64,000 nt of DNA, from positions 193,737 to 257,736 of the forward strand of contig NZ_JBKHKJ010000003.1 of the NCBI RefSeq assembly GCF_046546515.1. The letters run 5' to 3'. The notes beneath the pieces are model-generated. The model saw nothing but the letters and a program-made list of their open reading frames with translations. It ran no database searches and had not been told where the DNA came from. This stretch comes from Parasediminibacterium sp046546515. Its GTDB lineage: Bacteria > Bacteroidota > Bacteroidia > Chitinophagales > Chitinophagaceae. How positions within the stretch are numbered: position 1 is the first letter of the stretch; the number at the start of each line of letters is the position of its first letter. Below, piece after piece: positions 43,867-52,952 of this stretch. The position numbers and the translations under genes are program-made.

Positions 43867-45060
43867 CCGCTCAAAATACGCCAAGCTGCCCCCTACCCAA
43901 TCTTTGTCTGCATTGTAGCGCACGCCAATCATTTTGCCCTTGCTTAGGCGAGCCAGGTTGTTGGCAGGTATGGGGCGGGTGGCATTTTTTTCCCAGAAGT
44001 AAAAAATACGGATTTCTGCCTTTGCTGGTGTGCCTGGTGTTTTTATTACATCGGCATATTTCACTTTGCGTTGCAGTATCCAGTTTTGCGGGTCTTTTAC
44101 AGCGGCAATATCTTCGGGCGTTACATCTATTACCACCCCTTGCCCCGCAAAAGAGAAAAGGGGTTTTAAAACATAATTTTCCAGGTCGGCAGGTATTTCC
44201 TTTACCTCGTCCAAAAAAGTGGTTTTAGGTATATAAGGGTGGTTCAAAAAAGGCAGGGTGTATTTGCTTATTTTATAAAACCATTTAGGGTGTGGCACCC
44301 ATTCCACATCTAGGTCTTCTAAAAAAAGGTTGCCCTTTTCCCTCACTTCTTGGCTTTGCTGTTGAAGTTCGTCAAAAATGATACGGTTGTAAATACGTTT
44401 TATCAATGTTTTTGTGCCATTGTTCATGTAAAACAATTGGTTGCATTCTTTTATTAGCTTGGTTAAGCAGACTGTTTTTATGCCAATATATTCTTTCGTG
44501 GCATAAAAGTCTATCCTTGTTTTTTGGGTTTCAGGGAATATGTCTAGTAATATCACATGCTCTTTGGGGCAATCGTCTAAGATTATATCTGACAGCAGTT
44601 TCAGGTAGCTCTCCTTATTCAGCCCACTCAGGTATGCCGAATAATTGTCTGGTATGTCGAAGAATTTCCTAGTTACCTCATCGTGCCAAACCTGATACGC
44701 AAACAGCGACGGAAAGCCCTGCATTTCTACCAACTGTGGTTCTATTTCTCCAGCTTCATTTTCGCAAACGCCAAAATCAAAAGCAATAAAATGCGTGTAT
44801 TTACTGTTGTTGGGCATTTGCAAATCGGCTGGCACTGCATTTTTGGTAAGCGCGCTAAAATTGGGCTGTGTTATTACATCCACAATGCTTTCACAAGCCT
44901 CAAGTATTTTGTCGGTAAAAATTTTGTCAACCAAAATAGGCGTTTCCGCTACCCTAAATTCTATAGTGCCTGGATATTTGCTGTCCAGTTCTTCCAAAAA
45001 AGCCGTATATTTTTCCGGTGTAAAATGGCTATTGAACCATTCCCTCAACTTAGCTACCAT
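43864..45060 (-). CDS. Conserved ATP-grasp-like protein of unknown function
   Basis: A ~398-residue cytosolic protein without signal peptide. The C-terminal half has ATP-grasp features: NYVLKPLFSFAGQGVVIDVT reads like the ATP-binding Lys plus Gly-rich loop, followed by WILQRKVKYADVI and AEIRIFYFW. The N-terminal half contains HFIAFDFGVCENEAGEIEPQ and VEMQGFPSLFAYQ, resembling the substrate region of glutathionylspermidine-synthase-like ligases. I cannot name a substrate. The frame extends to an ATG at 45105, but that codon lies inside a stem-loop (45097-45114, CCCACG/CGTGGG). The ATG at 45060 (MVAKLREWF) has a weak TACTTTCG promoter-like motif 22 bp upstream, so I chose it. It is divergent from the two-component pair. 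Confidence 0.6.
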   Translation of the reverse strand: MVAKLREWFNSHFTPEKYTAFLEELDSKYPGTIEFRVAETPILVDKIFTDKILEACESIVDVITQPNFSALTKNAVPADLQMPNNSKYTHFIAFDFGVCENEAGEIEPQLVEMQGFPSLFAYQVWHDEVTRKFFDIPDNYSAYLSGLNKESYLKLLSDIILDDCPKEHVILLDIFPETQKTRIDFYATKEYIGIKTVCLTKLIKECNQLFYMNNGTKTLIKRIYNRIIFDELQQQSQEVREKGNLFLEDLDVEWVPHPKWFYKISKYTLPFLNHPYIPKTTFLDEVKEIPADLENYVLKPLFSFAGQGVVIDVTPEDIAAVKDPQNWILQRKVKYADVIKTPGTPAKAEIRIFYFWEKNATRPIPANNLARLSKGKMIGVRYNADKDWVGGSLAYFER

Positions 45061-45176
45061 GTTTGTATATTTATCCGCTTGCCGAAAGTAGAAAATCCCA
45101 CGCATACCCGTGGGTTAAATTAAAATTATGTAATAATAACATTATTATCAATCCCAATAAATTTGTGTTATTAAGT

Positions 45177-45204
45177 TTACCAGCAATATTGAAATTGCTG
45201 GTAA
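45177..45204. other. Perfect 11-bp stem-loop in divergent intergenic region
   Basis: TTACCAGCAAT and ATTGCTGGTAA around a 6-nt loop, 143 bp upstream of the response-regulator gene. It is a possible operator palindrome or leader hairpin; no T-run follows. Confidence 0.5.
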
Positions 45205-45347
45205 TGAAAAATGTTAAAATACAAGTAAATAAAGATGGTTTTGCAATGAAAAAATATTTTTTTTATCGCTTTTGAATGAAAGCAGGATAAAAAGTTGTCA
45301 ATTTGTAGTTGTATGCAAAGCGGCAGTGCATATTGTAAAGTAATAAA

Positions 45348-46034
45348 ATGGAAAAAATATATCGGATATTGTTAGTGGAGGATGAACCAAAACTAAACCA
45401 GGTAATAAAAGAGGAATTAAACAGGGCAGGATACCAAACAGACGTTGCCATAAATAGCATTGAGGCAGAATCGCTTTTTAAAAGAAACAGATATTCGCTT
45501 GTTTTGCTGGATATTAACCTGCCGTACAAAAGCGGGCTTGAATTGTGCAGGGAATTTAGGGAAGCCAATAAAAAAATTCCCATCATTATGCTTACGGCCT
45601 TGGGCGAAATTGACGACAAAGTAGGGGCTTTTAACCTAGGGGCAGACGATTATATTGTAAAGCCATTCCACTTTCAGGAGTTATTTGCAAGGATAAAAGT
45701 ATTCTTGAAACGTTTTGACAAGCAAACCGATGGAGTGGGGCAAATAGTAGTGGAGGATTTGATTATTAACCTAGAAACCAAAGTGGTATCAAGGGGCGAC
45801 ATTGCCATACCATTAACCGCCAAGGAATTTGCCTTGCTTACCTTGCTTTGCAAAAACAGGGGCAGGGTTATTTCAAAACAGGAAATAATGGAAAATGTAT
45901 GGGACGTAAGCTTTGACACTGGCACTAACACAATTGAGGTATATATTAGTTTCCTCCGCAACAAGGTTGACAGGCCTTTTTCCAATAAGCTCATTTTTAC
46001 AAAGGCTGGCTTTGGCTATTATGTAAAAGAATAA
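45348..46034 (+). CDS. OmpR/PhoB-family response regulator
   Basis: A 228-residue DNA-binding response regulator. The receiver domain (about 5-118) has acidic pocket Glu11/Asp12 (VEDE), phosphoacceptor Asp55 (LVLLDINLP), the conserved Thr in IIMLTAL and Lys in YIVKPFHF. The C-terminal winged helix (about 135-228) contains LTAKEFALLTLLCKNRGRVI and TIEVYISFLRNKVD, the standard OmpR-type DNA-recognition region. It is 15 bp upstream of the histidine kinase gene and surely co-transcribed. No target can be deduced from the neighbourhood. A perfect palindrome upstream could be an autoregulatory site. Confidence 0.95.
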   Translation: MEKIYRILLVEDEPKLNQVIKEELNRAGYQTDVAINSIEAESLFKRNRYSLVLLDINLPYKSGLELCREFREANKKIPIIMLTALGEIDDKVGAFNLGADDYIVKPFHFQELFARIKVFLKRFDKQTDGVGQIVVEDLIINLETKVVSRGDIAIPLTAKEFALLTLLCKNRGRVISKQEIMENVWDVSFDTGTNTIEVYISFLRNKVDRPFSNKLIFTKAGFGYYVKE

Positions 46035-46049
46035 ATACAACTTGTAGCA

Positions 46050-47417
46050 ATGAATTTGAAATTGCGTTTCGCCCTTTTTTTTACATTCTTTGTTGCCTTA
46101 ATACTTTTGGTATCGTCTGTAACTATTTATTTTTTATATAAAAATTACCGAGAGGAGGATTTTTACGTACGCCTCAAATCTCGTTGCACAGCTCTAATAG
46201 CCGATTACAAAACGATACAATCTGACAATGCTTCCCTTTTGGCCATTAAACCAGCAAGGAGAACCATGTATAAAGAACAGTTACTACTGATAAAACCACC
46301 CAATACCGTTGTTTATAGGGAAACTGATACGGTAAAGCTTTCAGTAACAGAGCCGTTGCTACAAAAAATAAAAGAAGCCAAAGAGCTACATTTTATGCAA
46401 GGCGATTTGGAGTGTATTGGTCTTTATTACGAAGACCTTGATATGTATTTGATAGGCACCGCCATAGACAGGGTGGGGCTTAGGAAACTTGCCAATTTAT
46501 TTTACATATTGGCTGGCGTGTTTGGGGGTGGGTTAATCATTACAGCTATCACTGCATTTTTTGTGATGCAACAGGCTTTTAAGCCGTTGATACGCCTTGG
46601 TGCCCAGATGGAACTAACTACCACTGCAAACATGGCCGCAAGGGTGGACGAAGGCGGGGGAAAAGACGAAATAGAGCAAATTGCCCGCAACTTTAATGCC
46701 ATGCTAGATCGGCTGAACAATGGTTTCGAGATGCAAAAGAGCTTTGTGCACCACGCATCCCACGAATTGCGCACACCTTTGGCTACAATGCTTTCACAAA
46801 CAGAATCAGCTTTAAGCCGTGACTTGGCAAATGATGAATACAAAGCGTTGCTATATTCGCTGCAGGAAGAACAGACAGAACTAATAGAACTTACCAATTC
46901 TTTATTGCTGCTATCGCAATTTGAGAAACTAAGCTATTCCTTCAATTGGCCACTATTAAGAATAGATGAACTATTGTACGAAAGTATTGCCATGTGCAAA
47001 CGGCAGTTCCCAGAAATGGAAATTGAAATATTTTTTGAGAAAATGCCAGCTGAGGAAACAGAAATGCTAGTAAAAGGGAATGATGCATTGCTAAAATCGG
47101 CATTTAGGAACCTCATTAAAAATGCTTATTTATATTCCGCTGACAAAAAAGTGAATATAGCCATCAACCCTTCGCCAGGAAAAATGGAGGTTTCTTTTAT
47201 AAATAAAGGATTGCAGCTAACGCCAATGGAAATAGAAAAAATGTTTATCCCATTTTTCAGGGGCAGCAATGCATCTTTAATCAAAGGGTTTGGGCTTGGC
47301 TTGTCCATTATCAACAGGATTACCGAGATACACCGTGGCAAGTTGGTTTACAATGCCATGAAACCAGATATAAACAAATTTGCCATCAATTTTTATTTAA
47401 AACCTGAATTGGTTTAG
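46050..47417 (+). CDS. Membrane sensor histidine kinase
   Basis: A 455-residue HAMP-type histidine kinase, partner of the upstream OmpR-family regulator. TM1 spans about 6-29, a ~110-residue extracytoplasmic sensor follows, and TM2 spans about 147-172. The HAMP linker (about 173-225) leads to the HisKA domain with phosphoacceptor His238 in HHASHELRTPLATM. The ATPase domain shows the N box (FRNLIKNAYLYS), and a G box FGLGLSIINR near the C terminus. All catalytic motifs are present. The sensor domain has no recognisable ligand fold, so the signal is unknown. Heavy-metal-sensor-type kinases have the same layout. Confidence 0.94.
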   Translation: MNLKLRFALFFTFFVALILLVSSVTIYFLYKNYREEDFYVRLKSRCTALIADYKTIQSDNASLLAIKPARRTMYKEQLLLIKPPNTVVYRETDTVKLSVTEPLLQKIKEAKELHFMQGDLECIGLYYEDLDMYLIGTAIDRVGLRKLANLFYILAGVFGGGLIITAITAFFVMQQAFKPLIRLGAQMELTTTANMAARVDEGGGKDEIEQIARNFNAMLDRLNNGFEMQKSFVHHASHELRTPLATMLSQTESALSRDLANDEYKALLYSLQEEQTELIELTNSLLLLSQFEKLSYSFNWPLLRIDELLYESIAMCKRQFPEMEIEIFFEKMPAEETEMLVKGNDALLKSAFRNLIKNAYLYSADKKVNIAINPSPGKMEVSFINKGLQLTPMEIEKMFIPFFRGSNASLIKGFGLGLSIINRITEIHRGKLVYNAMKPDINKFAINFYLKPELV

Positions 47418-47749
47418 GGGGTATTGTTTACGCCCGAATTGCATACGTCCAATCAAACCGTATTAATTTCTTTATCATTTATTTTCAAAAATCAATAAGC
47501 GAATTTAGTGATTTGGTACTACTAACCACATCGAATATACTTTTTTTGCCACAAAGGCACAAAAACACGAAGAAGCAAAAAGAAAAAGAAGGTAAAAGTT
47601 ATTGACAATATAATTTTTACCTTTTTTTCTTCTTCCTTTAAAACTTTGTGCCTCTTTGAGTCTTCGTGCCTTCGTGGCAGATTAACCAAACTTACACTTG
47701 AGTAGTAACCTTTTCTATTATCACCTGTCAATTACCAATTAGCCTACAT
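47418..47749. other. Non-coding gap occupied by a MITE-like element
   Basis: Almost the whole gap between the histidine kinase and the GlcD-like gene is taken up by the MITE-like element at 47516-47710, followed by the -7 motif at 47745. A 69-codon minus-strand frame inside the element is not considered a gene. Confidence 0.7.
47516..47710. repeat. MITE-like dispersed element, copy A (~195 bp)
   Basis: Begins ACTACTAACCACATCG and ends CACTTGAGTAGTAACC. Inside are GCCACAAAGGCACAAAAACA on the left and TCTTCGTGCCTTCGTGGCAG on the right, which pair with each other as a long imperfect inverted repeat. Copy B at 61042-61245 carries the same left end, arms and right end in the opposite orientation, including non-palindromic flanks (ACCACATCGAATA and GCAGATTAA), so the homology covers the full element. 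Confidence 0.88.
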
Positions 47750-47752
47750 TTG
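47745..47752 (+). promoter_or_regulatory. -7 promoter motif upstream of the GlcD-like gene
   Basis: TACATTTG followed by C fits TAnnTTTG. It overlaps the TTG that would otherwise be the upstream start codon, which argues for a downstream start at GTG 47777. Confidence 0.5.
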
Positions 47753-47776
47753 CAAAATTCAAAAAAAGTATATCAG

Positions 47777-49189
47777 GTGGCAGTACAAGGATTAGTAACA
47801 GTAGAGCGTTTAATAGAACTAAAAGCAATAGTGGGCGAGCAATATGTGTTTGCAGATGAAGAAAACTTGCAGCATTATGGGCATGACGAAACGGAAAAAC
47901 TTTTGTACCTGCCCGAAGTAGTGGTGAAACCCCGCACCCCAGAGGAAATTGCCTTCATCATGAAAATGTGCAACCAATACCTGATACCTGTTACGCCCCG
48001 TGGTGGCGGCACTGGTTTAAGTGGGGGCGCATTGCCCCAGCTTGGCGGCGTGTTGCTAAGCACAGAAAGGCTAAACACCATTATAGAGATAGACGAAAGG
48101 AATTTACAAGTAACAACAGAGCCTGGTGTAATAACCGAGGTATTGCAAAATGCGGTAAAAGAAAAAGGCTTGTTTTACCCGCCCGACCCTAGCAGCAAAG
48201 GCAGTTGCTTTATTGGTGGCAATATTGCCGAGAACAGTGGTGGCCCCAAAGCGGTTAAATATGGCGTGGTAAAGGATTATGTGCTGAACCTAGAAGTGGT
48301 ATTGCCCACTGGTGATATTATCTGGACTGGCAGCAATGTTTTAAAAAACGTAACAGGCTACAACCTCACGCAGCTATTGGTAGGCAGCGAAGGTACATTG
48401 GGTATTGTAACTAAAGTGGTTTTTAAGCTTATCCCCTATCCAAAATACGATTTACTGATGCTAGTGCCTTTTAACGACTTGGAAAAAGCAAGCGAGGCCG
48501 TAAGTGCTATTTTCAGGGCCGGGTTCACTCCAAGTGCCTTGGAGCTTATAGAGATAAACGCACTGATGATTGTAAGCAAAATGGTTGAAAGCCATGCCGT
48601 GCCTGTAACGCCAGATATAGCAGCCCATTTGATTATAGAAGTGGATGGAAACAACATGGATGTGCTGATGAGCGAGATGGAACAAATAGCTGAATTAATG
48701 GTGGAATATGAAGGAGGCGAGGTATTTTTTGCAGATGATGCCCAGCAAAAAGCGGAATTATGGAAGCTACGCCGCCGTGCCGCTGAAGCCGTGAAAAGTG
48801 TTGGCTACACCATAGAAGAAGACACGGTAGTACCTAGGGCAAACCTGCCAGCATTGATAAAAGGGGTAAAAGCCTTGGGTAAAGAGCATGACTTTAATGT
48901 GGTGTGTTATGGCCATGCGGGTGATGGCAACTTGCATGTGCGCATCAACAAAGAGGGTATACCCAATAGCTTTGGTAATGAGGAAATGAACAAGACCCTG
49001 CGTGCCTTATTTGAACTGGTATATAGCCTAGGCGGCACCATTAGTGGCGAGCATGGCATTGGGTTAATACAAAAAAGCTATATGGATATTGTGTTCAAAG
49101 AGGCCAACCTGAACCTGATGAGGGGTATTAAAAAAGTGTTTGACCCTAATAATATATTGAATGCAGGCAAAATATTTGATTTAACCTAA
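47777..49189 (+). CDS. GlcD-family FAD-linked oxidase (glycolate/D-lactate dehydrogenase type)
   Basis: A ~470-residue flavoprotein oxidising 2-hydroxy acids such as glycolate or D-lactate. The PCMH-type FAD domain contains TPRGGGTGLSGGALPQLGGV, NSGGPKAVKYGVVKDYV and LLVGSEGTLGIVTKVVFKLI. The C-terminal FAD-oxidase domain has CYGHAGDGNLHVRIN and SGEHGIGLIQKSYM with conserved His residues. Both domains are complete. The frame begins at TTG 47750, but that codon sits in a TACATTTG promoter motif, so the GTG at 47777 is more likely. No ATG is available until far inside the FAD domain. No GlcE/GlcF-like partner lies nearby, suggesting a single-subunit enzyme. The family is certain, the substrate is not. 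Confidence 0.93.
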   Translation: MAVQGLVTVERLIELKAIVGEQYVFADEENLQHYGHDETEKLLYLPEVVVKPRTPEEIAFIMKMCNQYLIPVTPRGGGTGLSGGALPQLGGVLLSTERLNTIIEIDERNLQVTTEPGVITEVLQNAVKEKGLFYPPDPSSKGSCFIGGNIAENSGGPKAVKYGVVKDYVLNLEVVLPTGDIIWTGSNVLKNVTGYNLTQLLVGSEGTLGIVTKVVFKLIPYPKYDLLMLVPFNDLEKASEAVSAIFRAGFTPSALELIEINALMIVSKMVESHAVPVTPDIAAHLIIEVDGNNMDVLMSEMEQIAELMVEYEGGEVFFADDAQQKAELWKLRRRAAEAVKSVGYTIEEDTVVPRANLPALIKGVKALGKEHDFNVVCYGHAGDGNLHVRINKEGIPNSFGNEEMNKTLRALFELVYSLGGTISGEHGIGLIQKSYMDIVFKEANLNLMRGIKKVFDPNNILNAGKIFDLT

Positions 49190-49255
49190 AATTATACCAG
49201 CACAGCAGCACTTGTTTAATAAAAGTGTCAACTTTACCCTACTATACCCTTAATT

Positions 49256-49903
49256 ATGAAAAAGATACTTTTTGCCTTGGTGCTTTTATACAGTTCTACT
49301 TATTGTTTTGCCCAGGATGAAAGCAAAGACAGCACTACTCATCATGCAAGAAAGGACGAGGAAGATGAACCAGGGTTTGACAAAAGCCGCATTTTTGCTG
49401 GGGGCGGCATTAGTTTAGGCTACGGCACAACTAACAATGGAGATTATACAACAACTACTAGTTTTAATATTGGTGCTATACCTGAAATTGGTTACTCCGT
49501 TTCAGAATTATTAGATGTTGGCATTGCTACCAGCATTAACTATTATTCTGTAAGCAATTCTCAATATACAAATACAAAACAACATACTGTAAACACAAGC
49601 CTCGGTGCATTCCTTAGGGTACACCCCTTCAACAATTTTTTTATACAGGCTATGCCTGAAATAGACTGGAGCAGCAATAAAATTATTTACAACGACCAGT
49701 CGGGCAAATACAGCTACCATTCCAACAGTTTTTTGGTAGGCATAGGGTATGGGCAAAGGATTATTGGGCAAAGTTATTTTTATACCCTGTTAATGATTGA
49801 TTTGCTAAAAGAGAGGAACTCGCCTTATGTTGACTATACAGGGCAAGTGCTGCCTGTGTTACGTGGGGGCTTCAACTTTTATCCGTTTCGAAAAAGCCGA
49901 TAA
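49256..49903 (+). CDS. Small outer-membrane beta-barrel protein
   Basis: A 215-residue secreted protein with signal peptide (cleavage near YCFAQ), a short acidic linker (DESKDSTTHHARKDEEDEPG) and about eight amphipathic strands starting ISLGYGTTNNGDYTTTTSF. It has the layout of OmpW/porin-family small barrels; function unknown. It follows the oxidase by 66 bp. Its 3' end overlaps the convergent LOG-family gene by 32 bp. Confidence 0.7.
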   Translation: MKKILFALVLLYSSTYCFAQDESKDSTTHHARKDEEDEPGFDKSRIFAGGGISLGYGTTNNGDYTTTTSFNIGAIPEIGYSVSELLDVGIATSINYYSVSNSQYTNTKQHTVNTSLGAFLRVHPFNNFFIQAMPEIDWSSNKIIYNDQSGKYSYHSNSFLVGIGYGQRIIGQSYFYTLLMIDLLKERNSPYVDYTGQVLPVLRGGFNFYPFRKSR

Positions 49904-50432
49904 TAGCTTCTGGCGTATCTGCTACAATAATCCTTTCCCGCCAGTTTTCATGCAAAAAGCCTTGTTCCTGCGAATGGTTTATATGAGCCAGCAAATGGTC
50001 GTAATACCCTGCCGTGTTCAGCAATATTATTTTTTTTGAGTGGATTTTCAAGGAGTTCCAAGTTACCATTTCAAACAGTTCGTCCATTGTGCCATTGCCA
50101 CCGGGCAAGATAATGGCTGCATCGCACAAATCGTACATCATCCGTTTACGCACGTGCATATCGGGTACTATCCGCAAGTCGGTAATATGCTTATGCCCTT
50201 GCTCTACATTTTTTAGTAGTTCAGGTATTACGCCAATCACGTTGCCACCACCTTTCATCAGCGTGTCTGCTATTGCACCCATTATGCCAACGCTGCCGCC
50301 GCCGTATACAAGCGTGATGTTATTGGAAGCCATCCATTCGCCCAGTTGTATGGTATGATTTAGGTACAGCGAGTTGTTACCCATCCTGCTGCCGCAGAAA
50401 ACAGCAATGCATTTGATTGACAATTGATCCAT
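49872..50432 (-). CDS. LOG-family cytokinin riboside 5'-monophosphate phosphoribohydrolase-like protein
   Basis: A 186-residue Rossmann-fold protein of the TIGR00730/LOG family, which hydrolyses nucleotide 5'-monophosphates to base plus ribose 5-phosphate. The signature PGGNGTMDELFE (PGGxGTxxE type) is present, as is LVYGGGSVGIMGAIADT near the N terminus, and CGSRMG at the start. The length is normal. The bacterial role is likely nucleotide salvage or clean-up. Convergent overlap of 32 bp with the upstream barrel gene. Confidence 0.93.
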   Translation of the reverse strand: MDQLSIKCIAVFCGSRMGNNSLYLNHTIQLGEWMASNNITLVYGGGSVGIMGAIADTLMKGGGNVIGVIPELLKNVEQGHKHITDLRIVPDMHVRKRMMYDLCDAAIILPGGNGTMDELFEMVTWNSLKIHSKKIILLNTAGYYDHLLAHINHSQEQGFLHENWRERIIVADTPEAIIGFFETDKS

Positions 50433-50478
50433 GATTGATAATTAGGCTGGGAATATACAAACAAAAATGTCATTAAAA

Positions 50479-50880
50479 TTAATGAAGCCCCGTAACATTA
50501 TGCAGGAAATAGCCTGAAAAAACAATCAGCACCAGCATTACCACAATAAGCAGGATTAACAGAATGCCATAAATCCTAAAGTATAGCCTAAGGCTATTAA
50601 ACCCGTCATTCATAGTTATTTGATCGTTGTTTTCTATTCCTTTTGCCACGTCCCGCCCAAATGCAAATTGAAAATAGGCACAAAAAAATGTAAATGCTAA
50701 TAGCGCTATTTCTGTAATAATGTTTTTATTTTTCATTAATGCCTCAATGATGGATAAGCAAGATGACAAGACAGATATCAAAGCGACAGCTTTGCCCCAA
50801 TTAGCCGAAATTTTTAAATCCTGCTCTACTTTTGGGTTAATCTCCAATTTTTCAAGTCGAGAAGTGTTAATATTTTCCAT
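50479..50880 (-). CDS. DUF5362-like two-to-three-TM membrane protein
   Basis: A 133-residue inner-membrane protein. TM segments are about 30-48, 56-74 and 103-125. A cytosolic AKGIENNDQITMNDGFNSLR segment is matched by an equivalent in the gene just upstream (AIKQNDQQALENGFVALK). The pair are therefore tandem paralogues, 4 bp apart. Function unknown. Confidence 0.65.
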   Translation of the reverse strand: MENINTSRLEKLEINPKVEQDLKISANWGKAVALISVLSSCLSIIEALMKNKNIITEIALLAFTFFCAYFQFAFGRDVAKGIENNDQITMNDGFNSLRLYFRIYGILLILLIVVMLVLIVFSGYFLHNVTGLH

Positions 50881-50884
50881 CTTT

Positions 50885-51337
50885 TTACAAAAGGTTTGAA
50901 TATTTCAAAATCGATATTATTTTAAATAATGTGAACCCAATACCTGTAATACCAGATATTATACAACAAATTTTGAGGGCTACAAAACCATTCTCCAATG
51001 CCTGTTGGTCGTTTTGTTTAATAGCCCTGCTTATTTGATTGGGGAAGCGAAGGATTTGACAAAGATAAAAACCAAAAGCCACTGTTATCAAGATAATTAT
51101 TAACCAAATGACAAAAGATTTTCCCTGATAAAAAACCCTAAACTGAAGAGGGAGATATTGCAACATAGTATTAGCAAAAGCAGCAAAAAGGCATACATAC
51201 AGCAGCCAAAAGCCAAATAAAATAGAATAAACAATAGCAATAAATTTTGACCATCTTGCAGATTCTTTAAGGGAGTCCTGTGCATCAAAATCAATTTCTA
51301 GCTCAAAAAGAGAAAGGGTTGTGGTTAATTCTTCCAT
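50885..51337 (-). CDS. DUF5362-like membrane protein, tandem paralogue
   Basis: A 150-residue protein with TM segments around 33-55, 74-92 and 125-145. It shares the layout of the downstream gene: N-terminal acidic tail, SLKESARWSKFIAIVYSILF, and the loop with QNDQQALENGFVALK. In homologous families the two loops are the conserved feature. No catalytic motif; function unknown. ATG at 51337. Confidence 0.63.
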   Translation of the reverse strand: MEELTTTLSLFELEIDFDAQDSLKESARWSKFIAIVYSILFGFWLLYVCLFAAFANTMLQYLPLQFRVFYQGKSFVIWLIIILITVAFGFYLCQILRFPNQISRAIKQNDQQALENGFVALKICCIISGITGIGFTLFKIISILKYSNLL

Positions 51338-51549
51338 AAACAGTAGGTTTATAGAATAAATGTATAAAAAAAATCAAAAAAACAATATTTTCTTTTCTCA
51401 ATCGTTAGTTAGGAAGTAGGCAGGGCAATAAATAAACAAGTTGTACAATTTCTTTATTTAAATATTTAGGTTGTACACTTGCAGCAATAACAAAGTTTCA
51501 AAAACGGCTTTTTAAAGGTTATTGATTTTTTTAATTAATTATAGAATAC

Positions 51550-52809
51550 ATGAGAAGTGGCATAACGTGGTGGATAGTTGCATTAATAATGTTGCTGCTG
51601 GATATATATGTGTACCAGGCTATTAAAACAGTAAGCCAAGGTGCTTCCCCCCTATCAAAATCTGTTATACAGTTTGTGTATTGGGGCATATCTATTTTAA
51701 TGCTCGCTAGCCTTGTGTCATTGCCTTATATACAAGCTTTGCAAACAAGCAAAATATTCCGCAATTATGTGTTTTCCATTTTGATGGGCTTATTTTTAGC
51801 GAAGCTGATTGGCTCTACCGTTTTTTTATTAGACGATATACGAAGGCTATTTACATGGATAGTGACACAATTTGCCACAACCCAGCCAAATATTGCCACA
51901 GGGGAGCATATAGCCATACCCAGATCTACTTTCCTTAGCTGGCTGGGCATGGCACTCGGTGGCACTTTGTTTGGCACATTACTGTATGGCTTTGGCAACA
52001 AATACAAATATCAAGTAAAACGCATCCCACTCATATTCCCAAGTTTGCCGCAAGCTTTCAAGGGGCTTAGGATTGTGCATATCAGCGACATACATAGTGG
52101 CAGCTTTACCAACAAAGCGGCAGTGAACCATGGCATAGACATGATTTTGAAAGAAAAGGCAGACCTGATACTTTTTACAGGCGACTTGGTAAACGACCGA
52201 CACGAGGAAATGCTTGAATACACCGACATATTCAGCAGGTTAACCGCCCCCATGGGTGTTTACAGCACACTTGGAAACCATGACTATGGCGATTATGTTG
52301 CTTGGCAAAACAACACAGCCAAGAAAGAAAACCTGGAAGCACTGAAACAAATACAAAAGCAAATGGGCTGGCGGCTGCTACTGAACGAACACATTATTTT
52401 TGAACGTGGCAACGACAAAATAGCCCTGCTGGGTATAGAAAACTACGGGGCAAAAGGCCGTTTTGCCAAATATGGCAAGATGCAGGACGCACACCCAGGC
52501 ACAGAAAACATTCCTTTTAAAATACTCATGAGCCACGACCCTAGCCATTGGGATGCACAAGTAACAAAAGACTATAAAGACGTAAACCTGATGCTTAGCG
52601 GCCATACACACGGGATGCAGTTTGGTATAGAGAACCCCTATTTTAAATGGAGTCCCGTGAAATGGATGTACAAGCAATGGGCTGGCCTATACGAGAATGG
52701 CTCTCAAAAACTGTATGTGAACCGTGGCTTTGGATTTATTGGCTACCCCGGCAGGGTTGGCATTATGCCCGAAATTACGGTGATTGAGCTAGTAGCTAGT
52801 AGCCAATAA
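51550..52809 (+). CDS. Membrane-anchored calcineurin-like metallophosphoesterase
   Basis: A 419-residue protein with four N-terminal TM helices (about 5-24, 38-60, 71-92, 127-145) followed by a metallophosphoesterase domain. Metal ligands are visible in IVHISDIHSGS, LFTGDLVND, TLGNHDYGDY, LMSHDPSHWD and LMLSGHTHGMQF. All five blocks are intact. This architecture resembles YkuE/YaeI-type enzymes, some of which act on UDP-2,3-diacylglucosamine or other phosphodiesters. Upstream TACACTTG partly fits a -7 motif. No operon partner. Confidence 0.9.
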   Translation: MRSGITWWIVALIMLLLDIYVYQAIKTVSQGASPLSKSVIQFVYWGISILMLASLVSLPYIQALQTSKIFRNYVFSILMGLFLAKLIGSTVFLLDDIRRLFTWIVTQFATTQPNIATGEHIAIPRSTFLSWLGMALGGTLFGTLLYGFGNKYKYQVKRIPLIFPSLPQAFKGLRIVHISDIHSGSFTNKAAVNHGIDMILKEKADLILFTGDLVNDRHEEMLEYTDIFSRLTAPMGVYSTLGNHDYGDYVAWQNNTAKKENLEALKQIQKQMGWRLLLNEHIIFERGNDKIALLGIENYGAKGRFAKYGKMQDAHPGTENIPFKILMSHDPSHWDAQVTKDYKDVNLMLSGHTHGMQFGIENPYFKWSPVKWMYKQWAGLYENGSQKLYVNRGFGFIGYPGRVGIMPEITVIELVASSQ

Positions 52810-52952
52810 ACAGCTGCCCTTTACAATTTTAGCCAATGCGTCCAAATTAACAGTTTTGCCGCCGTCTTACGCATTTTTGTTACTTCTTCTTCGATTCATT
52901 AACATTTAGCCACATAAAAAAACAAATTTACACTATCTTGTTAAGACATAAA

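Noticed and set aside
45060..45105. 15-residue N-terminal extension of the ATP-grasp-like protein
   Set aside because: Start codon lies within a hairpin and upstream of a promoter-like motif; the shorter start fits better.
47522..47731. 69-codon minus-strand frame
   Set aside because: Lies inside MITE-like copy A; conserved only because the element is repeated.
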